Assembly: GCF_000178855.1 (NCBI RefSeq)
Contig: NZ_ADVG01000004.1
Span: 1,364,001 to 1,428,000, forward strand
DNA from: Ktedonobacter racemifer DSM 44963
Lineage (GTDB): Bacteria; Chloroflexota; Ktedonobacteria; Ktedonobacterales; Ktedonobacteraceae
Length of the DNA stretch: 64,000 nt
Direction: 5' to 3'
Made by a program: the position numbers and the translations under genes
Part shown: positions 27,853-37,124 of the stretch, one piece after another
Layout: each line of letters opens with the position of its first letter
Numbering within the stretch: the first letter of the stretch is position 1
Notes under the pieces: model-generated
Seen by the model: only the letters and a program-made list of their open reading frames with translations
Databases searched by the model: none
What the model was told of the DNA's origin: nothing

Positions 27853-28044
27853 ACTTTCCGTGCTCAACAATTTCAACATCCTGGCAAAAATCACACCCAG
27901 AGAGCGATGAGGTCTGTTTGCATTGAAAAGATGATCAAAGCCATCGAAGAAGCCTTCCTACCTCTGGTGAGGCCGTATGATACCTGGCTCTCCGTATTGT
28001 TGAGCACGGAAAGCGGAAGAACCCGAATGTTGTGTAAGGGTACA

Positions 28045-28094
28045 GAGAGCATTTCCAAACCAGGACTTATGCTACTTGGTTTGGAAATGCTCTC
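28045..28094. repeat. 18-bp perfect hairpin
   Basis: Arms 28045-28062 and 28077-28094 (GAGAGCATTTCCAAACCA and its complement) enclose a 14-nt loop. It lies about 130 bp past the end of the VOC-DinB gene and could stop transcription from it, although no T-run follows. Confidence 0.6.
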
Positions 28095-28229
28095 AGGAGA
28101 GTTTAAACGTAGAGGTACATTAGCTCATGCATCACCGAAAATCCCATTTTTGCCGGGTGTCTGTCATTTTTTGCAAACCGTCTTAAAGGACACCAACCTG
28201 TAGGGGTTCGATGCCCTCCAATCATTGTG

Positions 28230-29096
28230 TTAGCGGTGATGTATCTTGCGGGTCTGGCGGATCTCGTCGAGGTGTGCAGTGGTATGCTCGATCTGGATGG
28301 CAATCATATCGCTGAGCGTGGTTGTATGGCCCTCATCCTCCGAAGTAAACTTCCTCACGATGGAGTGATCCCAGCTGTTGGGCACGTGGAGCAGTAATTG
28401 GGTAATATGGGCCTGCACTGCTCTGATGAGAGCCAGCGAAGTCCCGATGGGTCGATGCTTGTAATCCAGCACCTCAACCCATTTTTCCTGATCGTAGGTA
28501 GGCCGTACAAAGACGCTCCCCGGATTAACCAGGACGGTTTCGATGGGCATCAGGGACAATGAGGTGCTCAGAGCAAGATGATGGATGATCTGGCGAATTG
28601 ACCACTCATTGGGGGTGCGCTCCAGATCGAGATCGGCTTCGGTGAGGCCGTCAAGTGCTGCTGTAATCTCGTCGCTGAGCCCAGCGTAGGCAGCTCTCAT
28701 CGCTTCGGGTGAGCGTTTCACCGGGATCACGAAAACGAAGTGATAGCCGTTGGGATCGGTCACCAGGAGTTTTCGCTCGCCACGCTCATTTTCCTCGACG
28801 CGCATATTGCTGAGTCCATCCTCGACCAGTCTGGCGTGCTGAGTTTCAAAAGTGTCAACAGAGAAGTCAAGGGTGTCACCGGGCTTGAAGACAATACGGG
28901 GTTCATCTAGAAGGCTGCGCGGATCTTCAAGATGCGGGGGAGTAAGTAACAGAAGATCATGATCGCTATCCCGTATGTAGGCTATTCCCGCATTGGGCTG
29001 AAACTCCACTAATTCGAAGTTCAGGAATTTGGTATAGAATGCAATGCTGGTCTCCACATCGAAGACTTTGATGGCTACTCGTGCTTTGTTAGGCAT
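28230..29096 (-). CDS. VOC (glyoxalase-fold) and DinB fusion protein
   Basis: The 288-aa protein starts at ATG 29096. Residues 1-130 form a vicinal-oxygen-chelate domain (KVFDVETSIAFYTKFLNFEL; VTDPNGYHFVFVIP). Residues about 140-288 form a DinB/DUF664 four-helix domain with the usual histidines (IRQIIHHLALS; HITQLLLHVPNSW; IQIEHTTAHLDEIR). DinB domains bind metal and often act as thiol-dependent transferases, and VOC domains bind small molecules or confer resistance. The combination suggests detoxification, but no substrate can be named. Confidence 0.85.
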   Translation of the reverse strand: MPNKARVAIKVFDVETSIAFYTKFLNFELVEFQPNAGIAYIRDSDHDLLLLTPPHLEDPRSLLDEPRIVFKPGDTLDFSVDTFETQHARLVEDGLSNMRVEENERGERKLLVTDPNGYHFVFVIPVKRSPEAMRAAYAGLSDEITAALDGLTEADLDLERTPNEWSIRQIIHHLALSTSLSLMPIETVLVNPGSVFVRPTYDQEKWVEVLDYKHRPIGTSLALIRAVQAHITQLLLHVPNSWDHSIVRKFTSEDEGHTTTLSDMIAIQIEHTTAHLDEIRQTRKIHHR

Positions 29097-29284
29097 CTGT
29101 TTCGCCTTTCTTGACAGATATGGATTGATCAGAAAGAGAGAAATGTGTTTTCTCGCGTGGTTCAGTATACTACAGAGAACAACATTGTTACACAGGATCG
29201 TCTGCAAACATCACCTTCCTCTACTCCACCCTTTCCGGCTGGTTGCTTGTCTATCGACAACGGTCAGCGCTCAGAGCTCAGCTT

Positions 29285-30469
29285 TTAGCCGACCGGAATC
29301 TTTGGTAAATGAATCCCTTGCATCACGGCCCAAACAATGGTCAGACAACTGGTTTCCGTGGTGAAAGTGTCAATCTGATTGGTACGCCGCCGAACATTGC
29401 TAAACAAACTTTCAATCGCGTTGGTGCTGCGGATATAACGATGCATGACCTGTGGAAAGGCATAAAACGTCAAGAGATGCTCTTCATCTTCACTCAAGCT
29501 CCGCACCGCTTCTGGATAGCGTTGGTGGTATTTGGCTTTGAAGGCCGCCAATTCGACCAGTGCTTGCTCCTTTGTCGGTTGTTTCCAGATCCCGGCCAAT
29601 TCGGCGGCGATGGGGTCCTGCTCACGCTTGGGGATAGCATTCATGACATTGCGCTGTTTATGGACCAGACAGCGCTGACGTGGTGTAGCCGTAAACAGCG
29701 CGGAAACCGCTGCGAGAAGCCCATCATGCCCATCTGTCACGATGAGATCGACCTCTGTTGCCCCGCGTGTGCGCAGGTCTTGTAACAAGCACATCCAGCC
29801 ATCCTTACTCTCTTCTGCACAGGCACGCATAGCAAGGATGTCTTTGCTTCCTTCCAGATCTATCCCCAAAGTTGCTAAAATGATGGTGGAATCGACCTGA
29901 TCTCCATGACGCACTTCAAAGTGGATACCATCGAGGTAGAGGACCCGCCAATGGCCTTGCAGCGTGCGTTCACGCCAGCCATCAAATTGTTCGGAAAGCC
30001 CTCGGTTCAGACGACTGACCGCACTGGCGCTGGGTGCAACTCCCATCAGTGTTTGCACTACTTCCCCCACTTTCTGGGTGCTCGTGCCACTCACAAACAT
30101 CTGGATCAACCCATCTGCTACCTGCTGTTCATAGCGATTATACTGGTCAAAGATCTGCGTATGAAACTCTCCCGCGCGATCTCTGGGAACCTGAAGATCT
30201 TCGATCTGACCTGAGGTGGTCGCCAAATCACGTGTGTAGCTTCCATTACGGTACCCTTTCCGTTCTGCGCAACACTCTCCCCATTCGGCTCCCAGAAACA
30301 GGGTGAGTTCTTCACGCATGATTGCTTCCATGACCATCTGTGTTGCACTCCGTATCTGTTCACGTAAATGCTGATGAAAGGTTTGCTGTACCAGTTGTTG
30401 AGAGGAAGATAGCTCTTCTGCTGTTGGGTTCGGCTTGGCTGTGGTATGCTGCTTCTTGTTCGCGGGCAT
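29285..30469 (-). CDS. IS256-family (Mutator-like) transposase
   Basis: The 394-aa protein starts at ATG 30469, with AAAAAGGAGAAG upstream. It has the IS256 features: LYLDGIHFEVRHG (first Asp), VDLIVTDGHDGLLAA (second Asp), CLVHKQRNV (C...H motif) and STNAIESLFSNVRRRT (Glu). The reading frame is intact and ends SCLTIVWAVMQGIHLPKIPVG. Clear terminal inverted repeats were not found next to it. An end-like repeat lies at 30559-30600, with a degenerate inverted copy at 28000-28034, beyond the VOC-DinB gene. Confidence 0.92.
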   Translation of the reverse strand: MPANKKQHTTAKPNPTAEELSSSQQLVQQTFHQHLREQIRSATQMVMEAIMREELTLFLGAEWGECCAERKGYRNGSYTRDLATTSGQIEDLQVPRDRAGEFHTQIFDQYNRYEQQVADGLIQMFVSGTSTQKVGEVVQTLMGVAPSASAVSRLNRGLSEQFDGWRERTLQGHWRVLYLDGIHFEVRHGDQVDSTIILATLGIDLEGSKDILAMRACAEESKDGWMCLLQDLRTRGATEVDLIVTDGHDGLLAAVSALFTATPRQRCLVHKQRNVMNAIPKREQDPIAAELAGIWKQPTKEQALVELAAFKAKYHQRYPEAVRSLSEDEEHLLTFYAFPQVMHRYIRSTNAIESLFSNVRRRTNQIDTFTTETSCLTIVWAVMQGIHLPKIPVG

Positions 30470-30558
30470 GGTCTTCTCCTTTTTGAGAATTGAGTGAAAT
30501 GTTCTAAAGGAACTCCATGACTGTAGTATCGCCTCTACTCTACCTCCTTGAACAGCCA

Positions 30559-30605
30559 TCCCTTTACACACAACTCGGGATCTTCCGCACTTTCCGTGCT
30601 GAGCT
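30559..30605. repeat. IS-end-like repeat
   Basis: The sequence TTTACACACAACTCGGGATC continuing as TTCCGCACTTTCCGTGCT recurs, degenerate and inverted, at 28000-28034 and in direct orientation, split by a MITE, at 27592-27618/27853-27872. It may be the terminal repeat of the IS256 element or of a lost element. Confidence 0.5.
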
Positions 30606-30769
30606 TGCAACCCCTATTCGTAGAAAAAGATGGAGGGAAATAGTTTTGTCTCCAATCAATCATAAATGAGGTGCTCCGTCTTGCCAACGCTTCCGTTTTC
30701 CGGTAGTGGCCAAAAAGGGAATGATGCAGTAGAGTAAGAGTATCATACATGCGAGAGGCCAAACGTCAC

Positions 30770-31524
30770 ATGGTAACAGTCATCGTTCATTGTCCCCATT
30801 GTGGGAGCGACGCGCTCGTGCGTAACGGCCGATCCCCCAATGGAAAGCAGAAATACCGTTGTCGTGTTTGTCAGAGGTAAAGCCGGGAGAACCCGACACC
30901 ACATGCCTATCCAGACAAACGCCGTGAAGAGATCTTACGTGCCTATGAAGAACGCAGCAGCTTACGTGGTCTGGAACGGATCTTTGGGGTCTCACGCAAC
31001 TCGGTCATCGCGTGGATAAAAAAAGCCGCGAAGCTCCCAGCCTTGAGCGAAACGGTGATTGCTCCTGATGCCACCAATCAGACTTCGACGTTCCTGGAGT
31101 TGGATGAACTGTGGTCCTTTGTCGCGAAAAAAACGTGTCAGGCGTGGATATGGATTGCGTTGTGCCGAGAGAGCCGTCAAGTGGTCGCCTATGTCATTGG
31201 GGATCGCAGCCAAGCCACCTGTCGCCGTTTATGGTAGGCTATTCCACCCGCCTATCGTGCAGGGCACTGCTTCACCGATTTTTTGGGGAGCATACCAGGC
31301 GGTGATCCCAGAAGAGCAGCACACAGCTGCCGGAAAGGAAACCGGTGAAACAGCCCATGTGGAACGGTGGAATAATACCCTCCGACAACGCCTGGCGCGC
31401 TTTGTCCGCAAAACGCTGTCTTTCTCCAAATCGCTGGTGATGCACGATGCTTGTCTAAAGCTCTTTCTCCATCGGTACAACGTTGAGCGAGCTATCAGCT
31501 TCAGGCTCTTGCATCGTGTTGGAT
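30770..31524 (+). pseudogene. IS1-family transposase pseudogene
   Basis: The frame starts at ATG 30770 with a zinc-ribbon HCPHCGSDALVRNG...YRCRVC. It hits TAA at about 30878 (expected Gln), continues ENPTPHAYPDKRREEILRAY, ERIFGVSRNSVIAWIKK, FLELDELWSFVAKK, then hits TAG after ATCRRLW near 31237. It shifts frame near 31275 before PEEQHTAAGKETGETAHVER and TLRQRLARFVRKTLSFSKS. Two stops and one frameshift show a dead copy of an InsA/InsB-fused IS1-type transposase of about 250 aa. Confidence 0.85.
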
Positions 31525-31536
31525 AGGGAAAGCGAA

Positions 31537-31893
31537 TTAAGCTGGGAGTTCCATATCCATCCAGACTTCCTGCCCAGATGCTTTATAACCATGAATATTC
31601 CAGACATACATTCTGGCGGCCAAGGCGGAGAAACCGAGAGAGGTAGCCACCAGGCTGCCTTTCTGGAAGTGCCCTGCGAGTCCTATTATATACATGGGAC
31701 CGTTCGGAGGACTATCCGTCTCCGTCTTCTTGACTGAGACAATCGCAGGTGAGGATTCACCGTAATGTTTGGCCACTTGTTGGGCAATAGTCTTAGGATC
31801 CAGGAGAGTTTGCCCTGTTGTGCAAGCACTTAAGACGGTGCTTCCAAAAAAGAGCGTGGCAAGCCGTTTTATGAGTATTCGACGAGAGATCAT
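31537..31893 (-). CDS. Small putative lipoprotein
   Basis: The 118-aa product begins MISRRILIKRLATLFFGST and has a lipobox LSAC near residue 24, so it is probably exported and lipid-anchored. The mature part (residues 25-118) has no family I recognise. The C-terminus (GFSALAARMYVWNIHGYKAS... MDMELPA) abuts the decayed IS1 copy, so the gene may have been shortened by that insertion. It lies downstream of the kinase genes on the same strand but 270 bp away. Confidence 0.6.
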   Translation of the reverse strand: MISRRILIKRLATLFFGSTVLSACTTGQTLLDPKTIAQQVAKHYGESSPAIVSVKKTETDSPPNGPMYIIGLAGHFQKGSLVATSLGFSALAARMYVWNIHGYKASGQEVWMDMELPA

Positions 31894-32165
31894 GATTTAC
31901 CAAATCCTATCGTTTTCTCGTGATTATACCAGGATTTTACGCCACTTTGGTGATCATTTTACTGATCCTATATTGGCGCTTAACGTCGAGTCGGGAGAGG
32001 GAATGATGGAGAAGGGAAGGATATCATTCTCTTTTTCGCCACTACCCGATATTGCGTCTTTTGCCTGCTCGAAACAGTAAAAGATTGCTATTCACGTCGA
32101 GCCATCCCGTCAAAAAAGCGTAACCGAAATGATTTTGAGCTTGCTAATTGGCCGTCCCAAATCTA

Positions 32166-34232
32166 CTATACCGCTTGCCACACCTCGATGCTGCCGTTGC
32201 CACAACCGCTGGCGATCATGCGTCCATCAGGTGACCAGGCAGTGCTGCCGATGTCTGATATATGGGGGGCATATGTATAGAGTACTTTTCCTGTTGTGGC
32301 ATTCCAGATAAAAAGCGCTCCGGATTGTCCATAGGAGGCAATTTTCTGGCCATCGGGCGACCAACTGTGGCCTGTGTAAAAACACACTTTATCGAATGAG
32401 GCAATCCTCTGGCTAGTGAGCAGATCCCAGATTTGAGGCGGCTTGCGCCAGTGCATGCTAATGCAGCGTTGGCTGTTGGGCGACCAGAAATAAGGGAACT
32501 CGGGAAAGCTTCCGGTGCCACCCTCTGTGGGATCTTGTGAGATCTGGTTCATATCTGCGAGGCGATAGGCAGTACCGATGATCTGCTTACCGTTGTTAAC
32601 GAGGATGTACTTGCCATCTGGTGAAACTGAGCAGGTGCTGTTTGGATCGATCACTTCTAGCGTAAATTTCTGGATAGTGCTTATATTTTTGAATGGGTTC
32701 CAATAAATGACTTGTCCGCTTATGCCTCCTATGGCAAGAATCTGATTGGTTTCGTGCCAGTAGATCTGGGTGATGATGCTGGTATCACTATCGAGTGAAG
32801 CCACATGTTTGCCGGTTGCCGATTCCCAGACCTGGAGCGAAGCACTGCTGGTTGCTTTATCTCCGACGCCACCGGAGGCGATATATTTACCATCTGGCGA
32901 CCAGGCTAAAGTGTATATATTGGCGGTATGGCCCCGATAAATGATTGGGTGTTTGCCGGTCAAGGCATCCCAGACGTGAATCAGGTGTTCCTTGCTAACT
33001 GTTACGTTTGTTGGGGGATCTACAAGAGGGAGAATGTCGCTGCTAGCAGAGGCGATGCGTGTGCCGTCTGGTGACCAGCCCAGCGCGTAAATAGAGGCGT
33101 TCTGCTTGTGATAGATATTATAGGTGCTACCTTGTGGTCGTGCTGATTGCATGGTTGCCGTAGGCTTAGGCTGCGGCAGGTTGACAGTTGTGTGTGTGGC
33201 TTGAGAATTTTTGAACCAGAGCAGACTACTGGCTCCGGCCACACCGAGGACAGTGATACCGATGCTACCAGAGATAAGTAGAGCACGGCGTGAGGTTATT
33301 TTGTTGGTGGCTGGATTTTCTGGAAGCGCAGGCTGAGTGGAAGTAGTGAGCGCTGCACTTTCCTGTTGGGTGGGGTCAGCCAGAGGGGCCGGATGCGTCG
33401 GGAGCAGTTGTTCGCGGTTGACTGTCTGATGTGTACCATCATATGCGTCTTCAAGGGCTTTGGCGAAGGCACCGACGCTGGGATAGCGTTGTGCTGGCTC
33501 CTTGGCGAGGGCACGCAGGACTACGGTCTCGATTTCTGGGGGCAGCTCAGACACGTGCTTGCGCAACGAGTCGGGAGGTGTTAACGCGTGTTGCGTGGCT
33601 ACCTCGATATAGTTGCCAGTGAAGGGAGGAGTACCACACAACCATTCATAGGCGATGATGCCAAGCGCGTACTGGTCGCTGGCCGGTTGGAGCTGGTGCT
33701 GCAACTGTTCTGGTGCCATATAAGCGATTGTGCCCAACAACTCTTCTCGCTGTTGCTGGCCAGCCAGAATAGTAATGCCAAAATCGCTCAAATAGAGTTG
33801 ATCTTGCATCCCGAGCAGCATATTCTCTGGCTTTACATCGCCATGGGCCAGTCCACGCCTATGCAGGTAGTCCAATGCCTTTGCCATCTGCTGAATACAG
33901 GTAAGAATGGTTTCGATCGGCAAGCGTGAACCATGCGGAAAACGCTGGCGCAGGGTCCCGTGAGGTATGTATTCCATGACCAGAAAGGGCCTGTCGTGAT
34001 ACAGATCAAATTCGCGGATCGCGACAATATGGGGATGGCGCAGGCTGGCCAGCAGGCGTGCCTCCTGGACAAACTGTTGCGTATCCTGCTGGACTGTATT
34101 TAGCAGCTTGATTGCTGCCTCCGTTTTCAGATAAATATGCTCTCCCAGGTACACTTCCGCGAAACCACCACGCCCCAGTCGCCGCTGAACGCGATAATTG
34201 CCCACCTGAGCATTGATTAACTCTTGATCCAT
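32166..34232 (-). CDS. Ser/Thr protein kinase with C-terminal WD40-like propeller
   Basis: The 688-aa protein starts at M34232, where AAGGAT lies 10 nt upstream. Another ATG at 34244 has no spacing for that site. The kinase domain spans about 10-270: GRGGFAEVYLG (P-loop), AAIKLL (Lys), AHGDVKPENML (catalytic loop, Gly instead of Arg before Asp) and SDFGIT. A Pro/Ser/Thr linker leads to one membrane helix near 320. An extracytoplasmic propeller follows, with repeats marked WSPDG (five or more). Its start lies 18 nt after the stop of the upstream kinase, so the two form an operon and probably arose by duplication. Confidence 0.92.
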   Translation of the reverse strand: MDQELINAQVGNYRVQRRLGRGGFAEVYLGEHIYLKTEAAIKLLNTVQQDTQQFVQEARLLASLRHPHIVAIREFDLYHDRPFLVMEYIPHGTLRQRFPHGSRLPIETILTCIQQMAKALDYLHRRGLAHGDVKPENMLLGMQDQLYLSDFGITILAGQQQREELLGTIAYMAPEQLQHQLQPASDQYALGIIAYEWLCGTPPFTGNYIEVATQHALTPPDSLRKHVSELPPEIETVVLRALAKEPAQRYPSVGAFAKALEDAYDGTHQTVNREQLLPTHPAPLADPTQQESAALTTSTQPALPENPATNKITSRRALLISGSIGITVLGVAGASSLLWFKNSQATHTTVNLPQPKPTATMQSARPQGSTYNIYHKQNASIYALGWSPDGTRIASASSDILPLVDPPTNVTVSKEHLIHVWDALTGKHPIIYRGHTANIYTLAWSPDGKYIASGGVGDKATSSASLQVWESATGKHVASLDSDTSIITQIYWHETNQILAIGGISGQVIYWNPFKNISTIQKFTLEVIDPNSTCSVSPDGKYILVNNGKQIIGTAYRLADMNQISQDPTEGGTGSFPEFPYFWSPNSQRCISMHWRKPPQIWDLLTSQRIASFDKVCFYTGHSWSPDGQKIASYGQSGALFIWNATTGKVLYTYAPHISDIGSTAWSPDGRMIASGCGNGSIEVWQAV

Positions 34233-34249
34233 GTTGTAGTACATCCTTG

Positions 34250-36397
34250 TTAATTTTCCACTTGCCAGATGCGTACAGTATAGTTTTGGTCTTTGTCCTG
34301 AGCCGTACTGACGAGATACTTTCCGTCTGGTGACCAGTCAATCCTGGCAATGGTATCTCCATGCTCCGCGCAGGTCGAGACAATATTATGATCCTGGCCG
34401 TTCCAGACGCGAATCGTTTTGTCAGCAGTTGCAGCGGATGCAAGATAGAGTCCATCGGGAGACCAGATAGCAGGTTGCTTATACTGGACGTAATTATGGT
34501 TATAACTTTTTCCCCGCGAGTTGGCATCCCAGATCTCAACTGTCTCATTACTCGCCGACGCAATCCGGTTCTTGCTGGCAGAAGACCAGGACATGGTGGA
34601 AAGCTCGCTACTCACGCTTGCCAGATCTATTTTATTTGTATCCTCAGGCTCTGCTTTGCTTCCCAGCGACCAGATGATAGCCCAACTGAATGCTCCATCA
34701 GGATTAGTAAAGCTGATTGCTAACTCTTTGCTATCTGGTTTCCAGGCGAGATCCATTACTGCATCCATGTATGTAAATTGGTAAGTAGGATCATGATTGG
34801 TATATCCATCCCAGATGGCAACCATTGTCTGATCTATCGAGCCATTATTGAACTTGCCTGCTATTGCCAGAAATTTGCTATCGGGCGACCAGGCCATCAC
34901 TTGGCCTGCAATATGACAGTTTGAGCGTGACTTGTGCGTAGTTGTATCATAGATCTCCACTATGCTGATGGGGTCGCTACTACCTACAAGAGGGCTTTCA
35001 GTTTCAAGCACGGCGAGCGATTTACCATCAGGAGACCAGGCGATCTGGACAATAACCGGTGCCTCTAAGAGATCTGTATGCCAGATATCCTCGCCTGTGA
35101 AGGCATCCCAGACATGCACCACCGTGTTGTCTTCGACCGAGGCGATATATTTGTTATCCTTCGACCAGGTTGCACTGGCAACTTTTGATGTGTGCTTATA
35201 GGTATGAATCAGGCTGGCTTGCGTCATAAAGCGACTCTTGATTGTCGTCCCTTTGCTGGTGGTTTGGCCCCCGTTCTGCTTGCTCGCGTTAGTATATTGG
35301 TCAGACACGAAATATGTAGTAGCCCACCAGGTGAGGCCTCCTCCAGCCAGCACAGCCGCAGCCAGGCCGCCGCCGATTATGGCACGCCGTGAGTAGGAGG
35401 TTCCTTTAGGCTCTGACTGTCTCTGTGTGTTGTCCATGGAAGAGACAGCTAGCGTTGGTGCCAGACCATATTGTGTCGCTGTGACTTCGGGGAGTGGATT
35501 CGCGCCCGCTAGCAGTGCTGGTGTAGTTGCAACCGGGCGGCCCGTTAAATCCTGAGGACTGAGATACCGTTTGTGAAGATATGCCTGCTCCAGTGCTTCC
35601 GCGAAATCCTGTACGCGGGTATAGCGCTGGTGATAATCTTTGGCCAGCGCAGTCAGTACAACCTGCTCAACTGCTGGATCGATGTCCGACATAAGTTCTC
35701 GTAGCGGCCGAGGGGGCTTTGTAACATGCTGGCTGGCGATCTCAAGATAATTTTTCCCCTGGAATGGACGCGTGCCGGTTAGCCATTCGTAGACCACAAT
35801 AGCCAGGGAATACTGATCGCTGGTTGTGCGCGGCTTGCCCTGTAGTTGTTCCGGTGACATATAGACAACCGTGCCGATCACCTTCTCTACCGACTGTGAC
35901 TGCGAACTGCGCGCCTGGGTGGCAATGCCAAAATCGCTGAGGAAAACCGTATCCTGCTCATCCAGTAGCATGTTCTCCGGCTTGATATCGCGATGGATGA
36001 GCCCTTGATCATGGGCATATTGCAGTGCCGCAGCGATCTGCTTGAGATAGGTTAAAAATGCATCTGGCGCCAGGGGCACGCCGCGCTGAAAATAGCCACG
36101 TAATGTACCGTGCGCGGCATAGTTCATGACCAGGTAAGGCACATCGTCTTCAATGCCAAACTCTAAAATATGGACAATATGGGGATGTTTGAGACGGGCT
36201 ACCGTGCGGGCCTCGACCACAAAATTTTCCTGATCGGCCTGGTTGAGTTGAGCCTGCAGCACCTTAATTGCCGCCTGCGTCTCCAGGTGCCTATGCACGC
36301 CCAGATAGACATCAGCAAAGCCACCTGAGCCAAGTTCCCTGGTCAACGTATAGTTTCCAAGTCGCCGTCCTGGCACCATGACGTTTTTGTCAGCCAT
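34250..36397 (-). CDS. Ser/Thr protein kinase with C-terminal WD40-like propeller
   Basis: The 715-aa protein has a canonical Hanks kinase domain (about 15-285): GSGGFADVYLG, AAIKVL, LIHRDIKPENML, SDFGIA and SDQYSLAIVVYEWLTG. A linker with SYSRRAIIGGGLAAA leads to one membrane helix near 345-365. About 330 residues of WD40-like repeats follow, with WSPDGK, WSPDSK and WKPDSK motifs. Kinase inside and propeller outside suggests an envelope or ligand sensor. AGAGGTGA precedes the ATG at 36397. It is the first gene of the pair, and the HRD arginine indicates normal activation-loop control. Confidence 0.93.
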   Translation of the reverse strand: MADKNVMVPGRRLGNYTLTRELGSGGFADVYLGVHRHLETQAAIKVLQAQLNQADQENFVVEARTVARLKHPHIVHILEFGIEDDVPYLVMNYAAHGTLRGYFQRGVPLAPDAFLTYLKQIAAALQYAHDQGLIHRDIKPENMLLDEQDTVFLSDFGIATQARSSQSQSVEKVIGTVVYMSPEQLQGKPRTTSDQYSLAIVVYEWLTGTRPFQGKNYLEIASQHVTKPPRPLRELMSDIDPAVEQVVLTALAKDYHQRYTRVQDFAEALEQAYLHKRYLSPQDLTGRPVATTPALLAGANPLPEVTATQYGLAPTLAVSSMDNTQRQSEPKGTSYSRRAIIGGGLAAAVLAGGGLTWWATTYFVSDQYTNASKQNGGQTTSKGTTIKSRFMTQASLIHTYKHTSKVASATWSKDNKYIASVEDNTVVHVWDAFTGEDIWHTDLLEAPVIVQIAWSPDGKSLAVLETESPLVGSSDPISIVEIYDTTTHKSRSNCHIAGQVMAWSPDSKFLAIAGKFNNGSIDQTMVAIWDGYTNHDPTYQFTYMDAVMDLAWKPDSKELAISFTNPDGAFSWAIIWSLGSKAEPEDTNKIDLASVSSELSTMSWSSASKNRIASASNETVEIWDANSRGKSYNHNYVQYKQPAIWSPDGLYLASAATADKTIRVWNGQDHNIVSTCAEHGDTIARIDWSPDGKYLVSTAQDKDQNYTVRIWQVEN

Positions 36398-36625
36398 TGA
36401 TCACCTCTAATCTAAAAGTATTCTTATTATTATAAATAATCATTTTGTCTATAACCATAATGGGTTTTGGTGCGATCCATGCAACCACTTGGCTTAAGGT
36501 TTGTGTGGCAGTAGGCAATTGTGGGCAATACGTTTCGGTTAGGGAGTGGAAGAGGAGAGCAATCTCCTCGTGGACATGGGAACGTGATGGCCTGGTTGCT
36601 CCACGCCCTTGAGAAGAGTGGACTC

Positions 36626-36844
36626 TTAATCAACAGCGATAAATCCAGAAGGAGAAGTGCCAGGGCCGATGAATGTAGGACCGGCCCATGCGAGTGTGGG
36701 GGAAGAGGTAGGACCAGCCCAGATGTGGAAAGAGGGAAAGGCGAAACTGAAAAGAATGAGCAGCAGAGACAGACAGGTGATTATGAGTATTAAGATGGTA
36801 GCATATGTACAGAAAGGGGTAATAAGAGCAAATAGTGCGTTCAT
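36626..36844 (-). CDS. Small membrane peptide with a repeated WAGPT tail
   Basis: AGGAGG lies 7 nt before the ATG at 36844, an excellent site for such a short frame. The 72-aa product has an N-terminal hydrophobic segment (FALITPFCTYATILILIITC then LSLLLILFSFAF) followed by a Pro/Gly/Thr-rich tail in which WAGPT occurs twice (IWAGPTSSPT, AWAGPTFIGP). I know no family for it. The tail could be extracellular. It lies between the kinase operon and the histidine kinase, all on the minus strand. Confidence 0.55.
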   Translation of the reverse strand: MNALFALITPFCTYATILILIITCLSLLLILFSFAFPSFHIWAGPTSSPTLAWAGPTFIGPGTSPSGFIAVD

Positions 36845-37124
36845 GAGCATACCTCCTGAAAGTTTGAGTATTCAAATATGTTAGGAACGATGTACGGAAG
36901 AACTGAGAGAAGTATGCAATAAAAAAGGAAAAAGGACTATGAAGTAGTGCACACAAAAAGGTAACTATTTAGGTACACGAGAAAGACTTGCAATCTCCAC
37001 AAAGAATCAGGTACGCTATCCACATGGATCGAGATGCTCAAATCGACTGGCTGATCCAAGAACTGGTGGTGGTTAAGTACAGCAATATTCACAAAGATTG
37101 AGCGACATGGCAAGGGAGCTTGTG
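36845..37124. other. Intergenic region between the small membrane peptide and the histidine kinase
   Basis: About 280 bp without a gene. It ends with the ribosome-binding site of the small peptide (minus strand). No terminator-like hairpin for the histidine kinase gene is evident. The stretch 36398-36625 on the other side of the peptide gene is also non-coding. Confidence 0.45.

Larger units (their letters stand above)
25991..28229. other. 2.2 kb without a recognisable gene
   Basis: Open frames here (for example 26442-26957 on the minus strand) lack ribosome-binding sites, compositional support and recognisable motifs. The right part holds copies of an end-like repeat (CTTCCGCACTTTCCGTGCT) at 27605-27618/27853-27866 and inverted at 28000-28020, a MITE at 27619-27852 and a strong hairpin at 28045-28094. 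The region is probably a graveyard of mobile elements. Confidence 0.6.
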
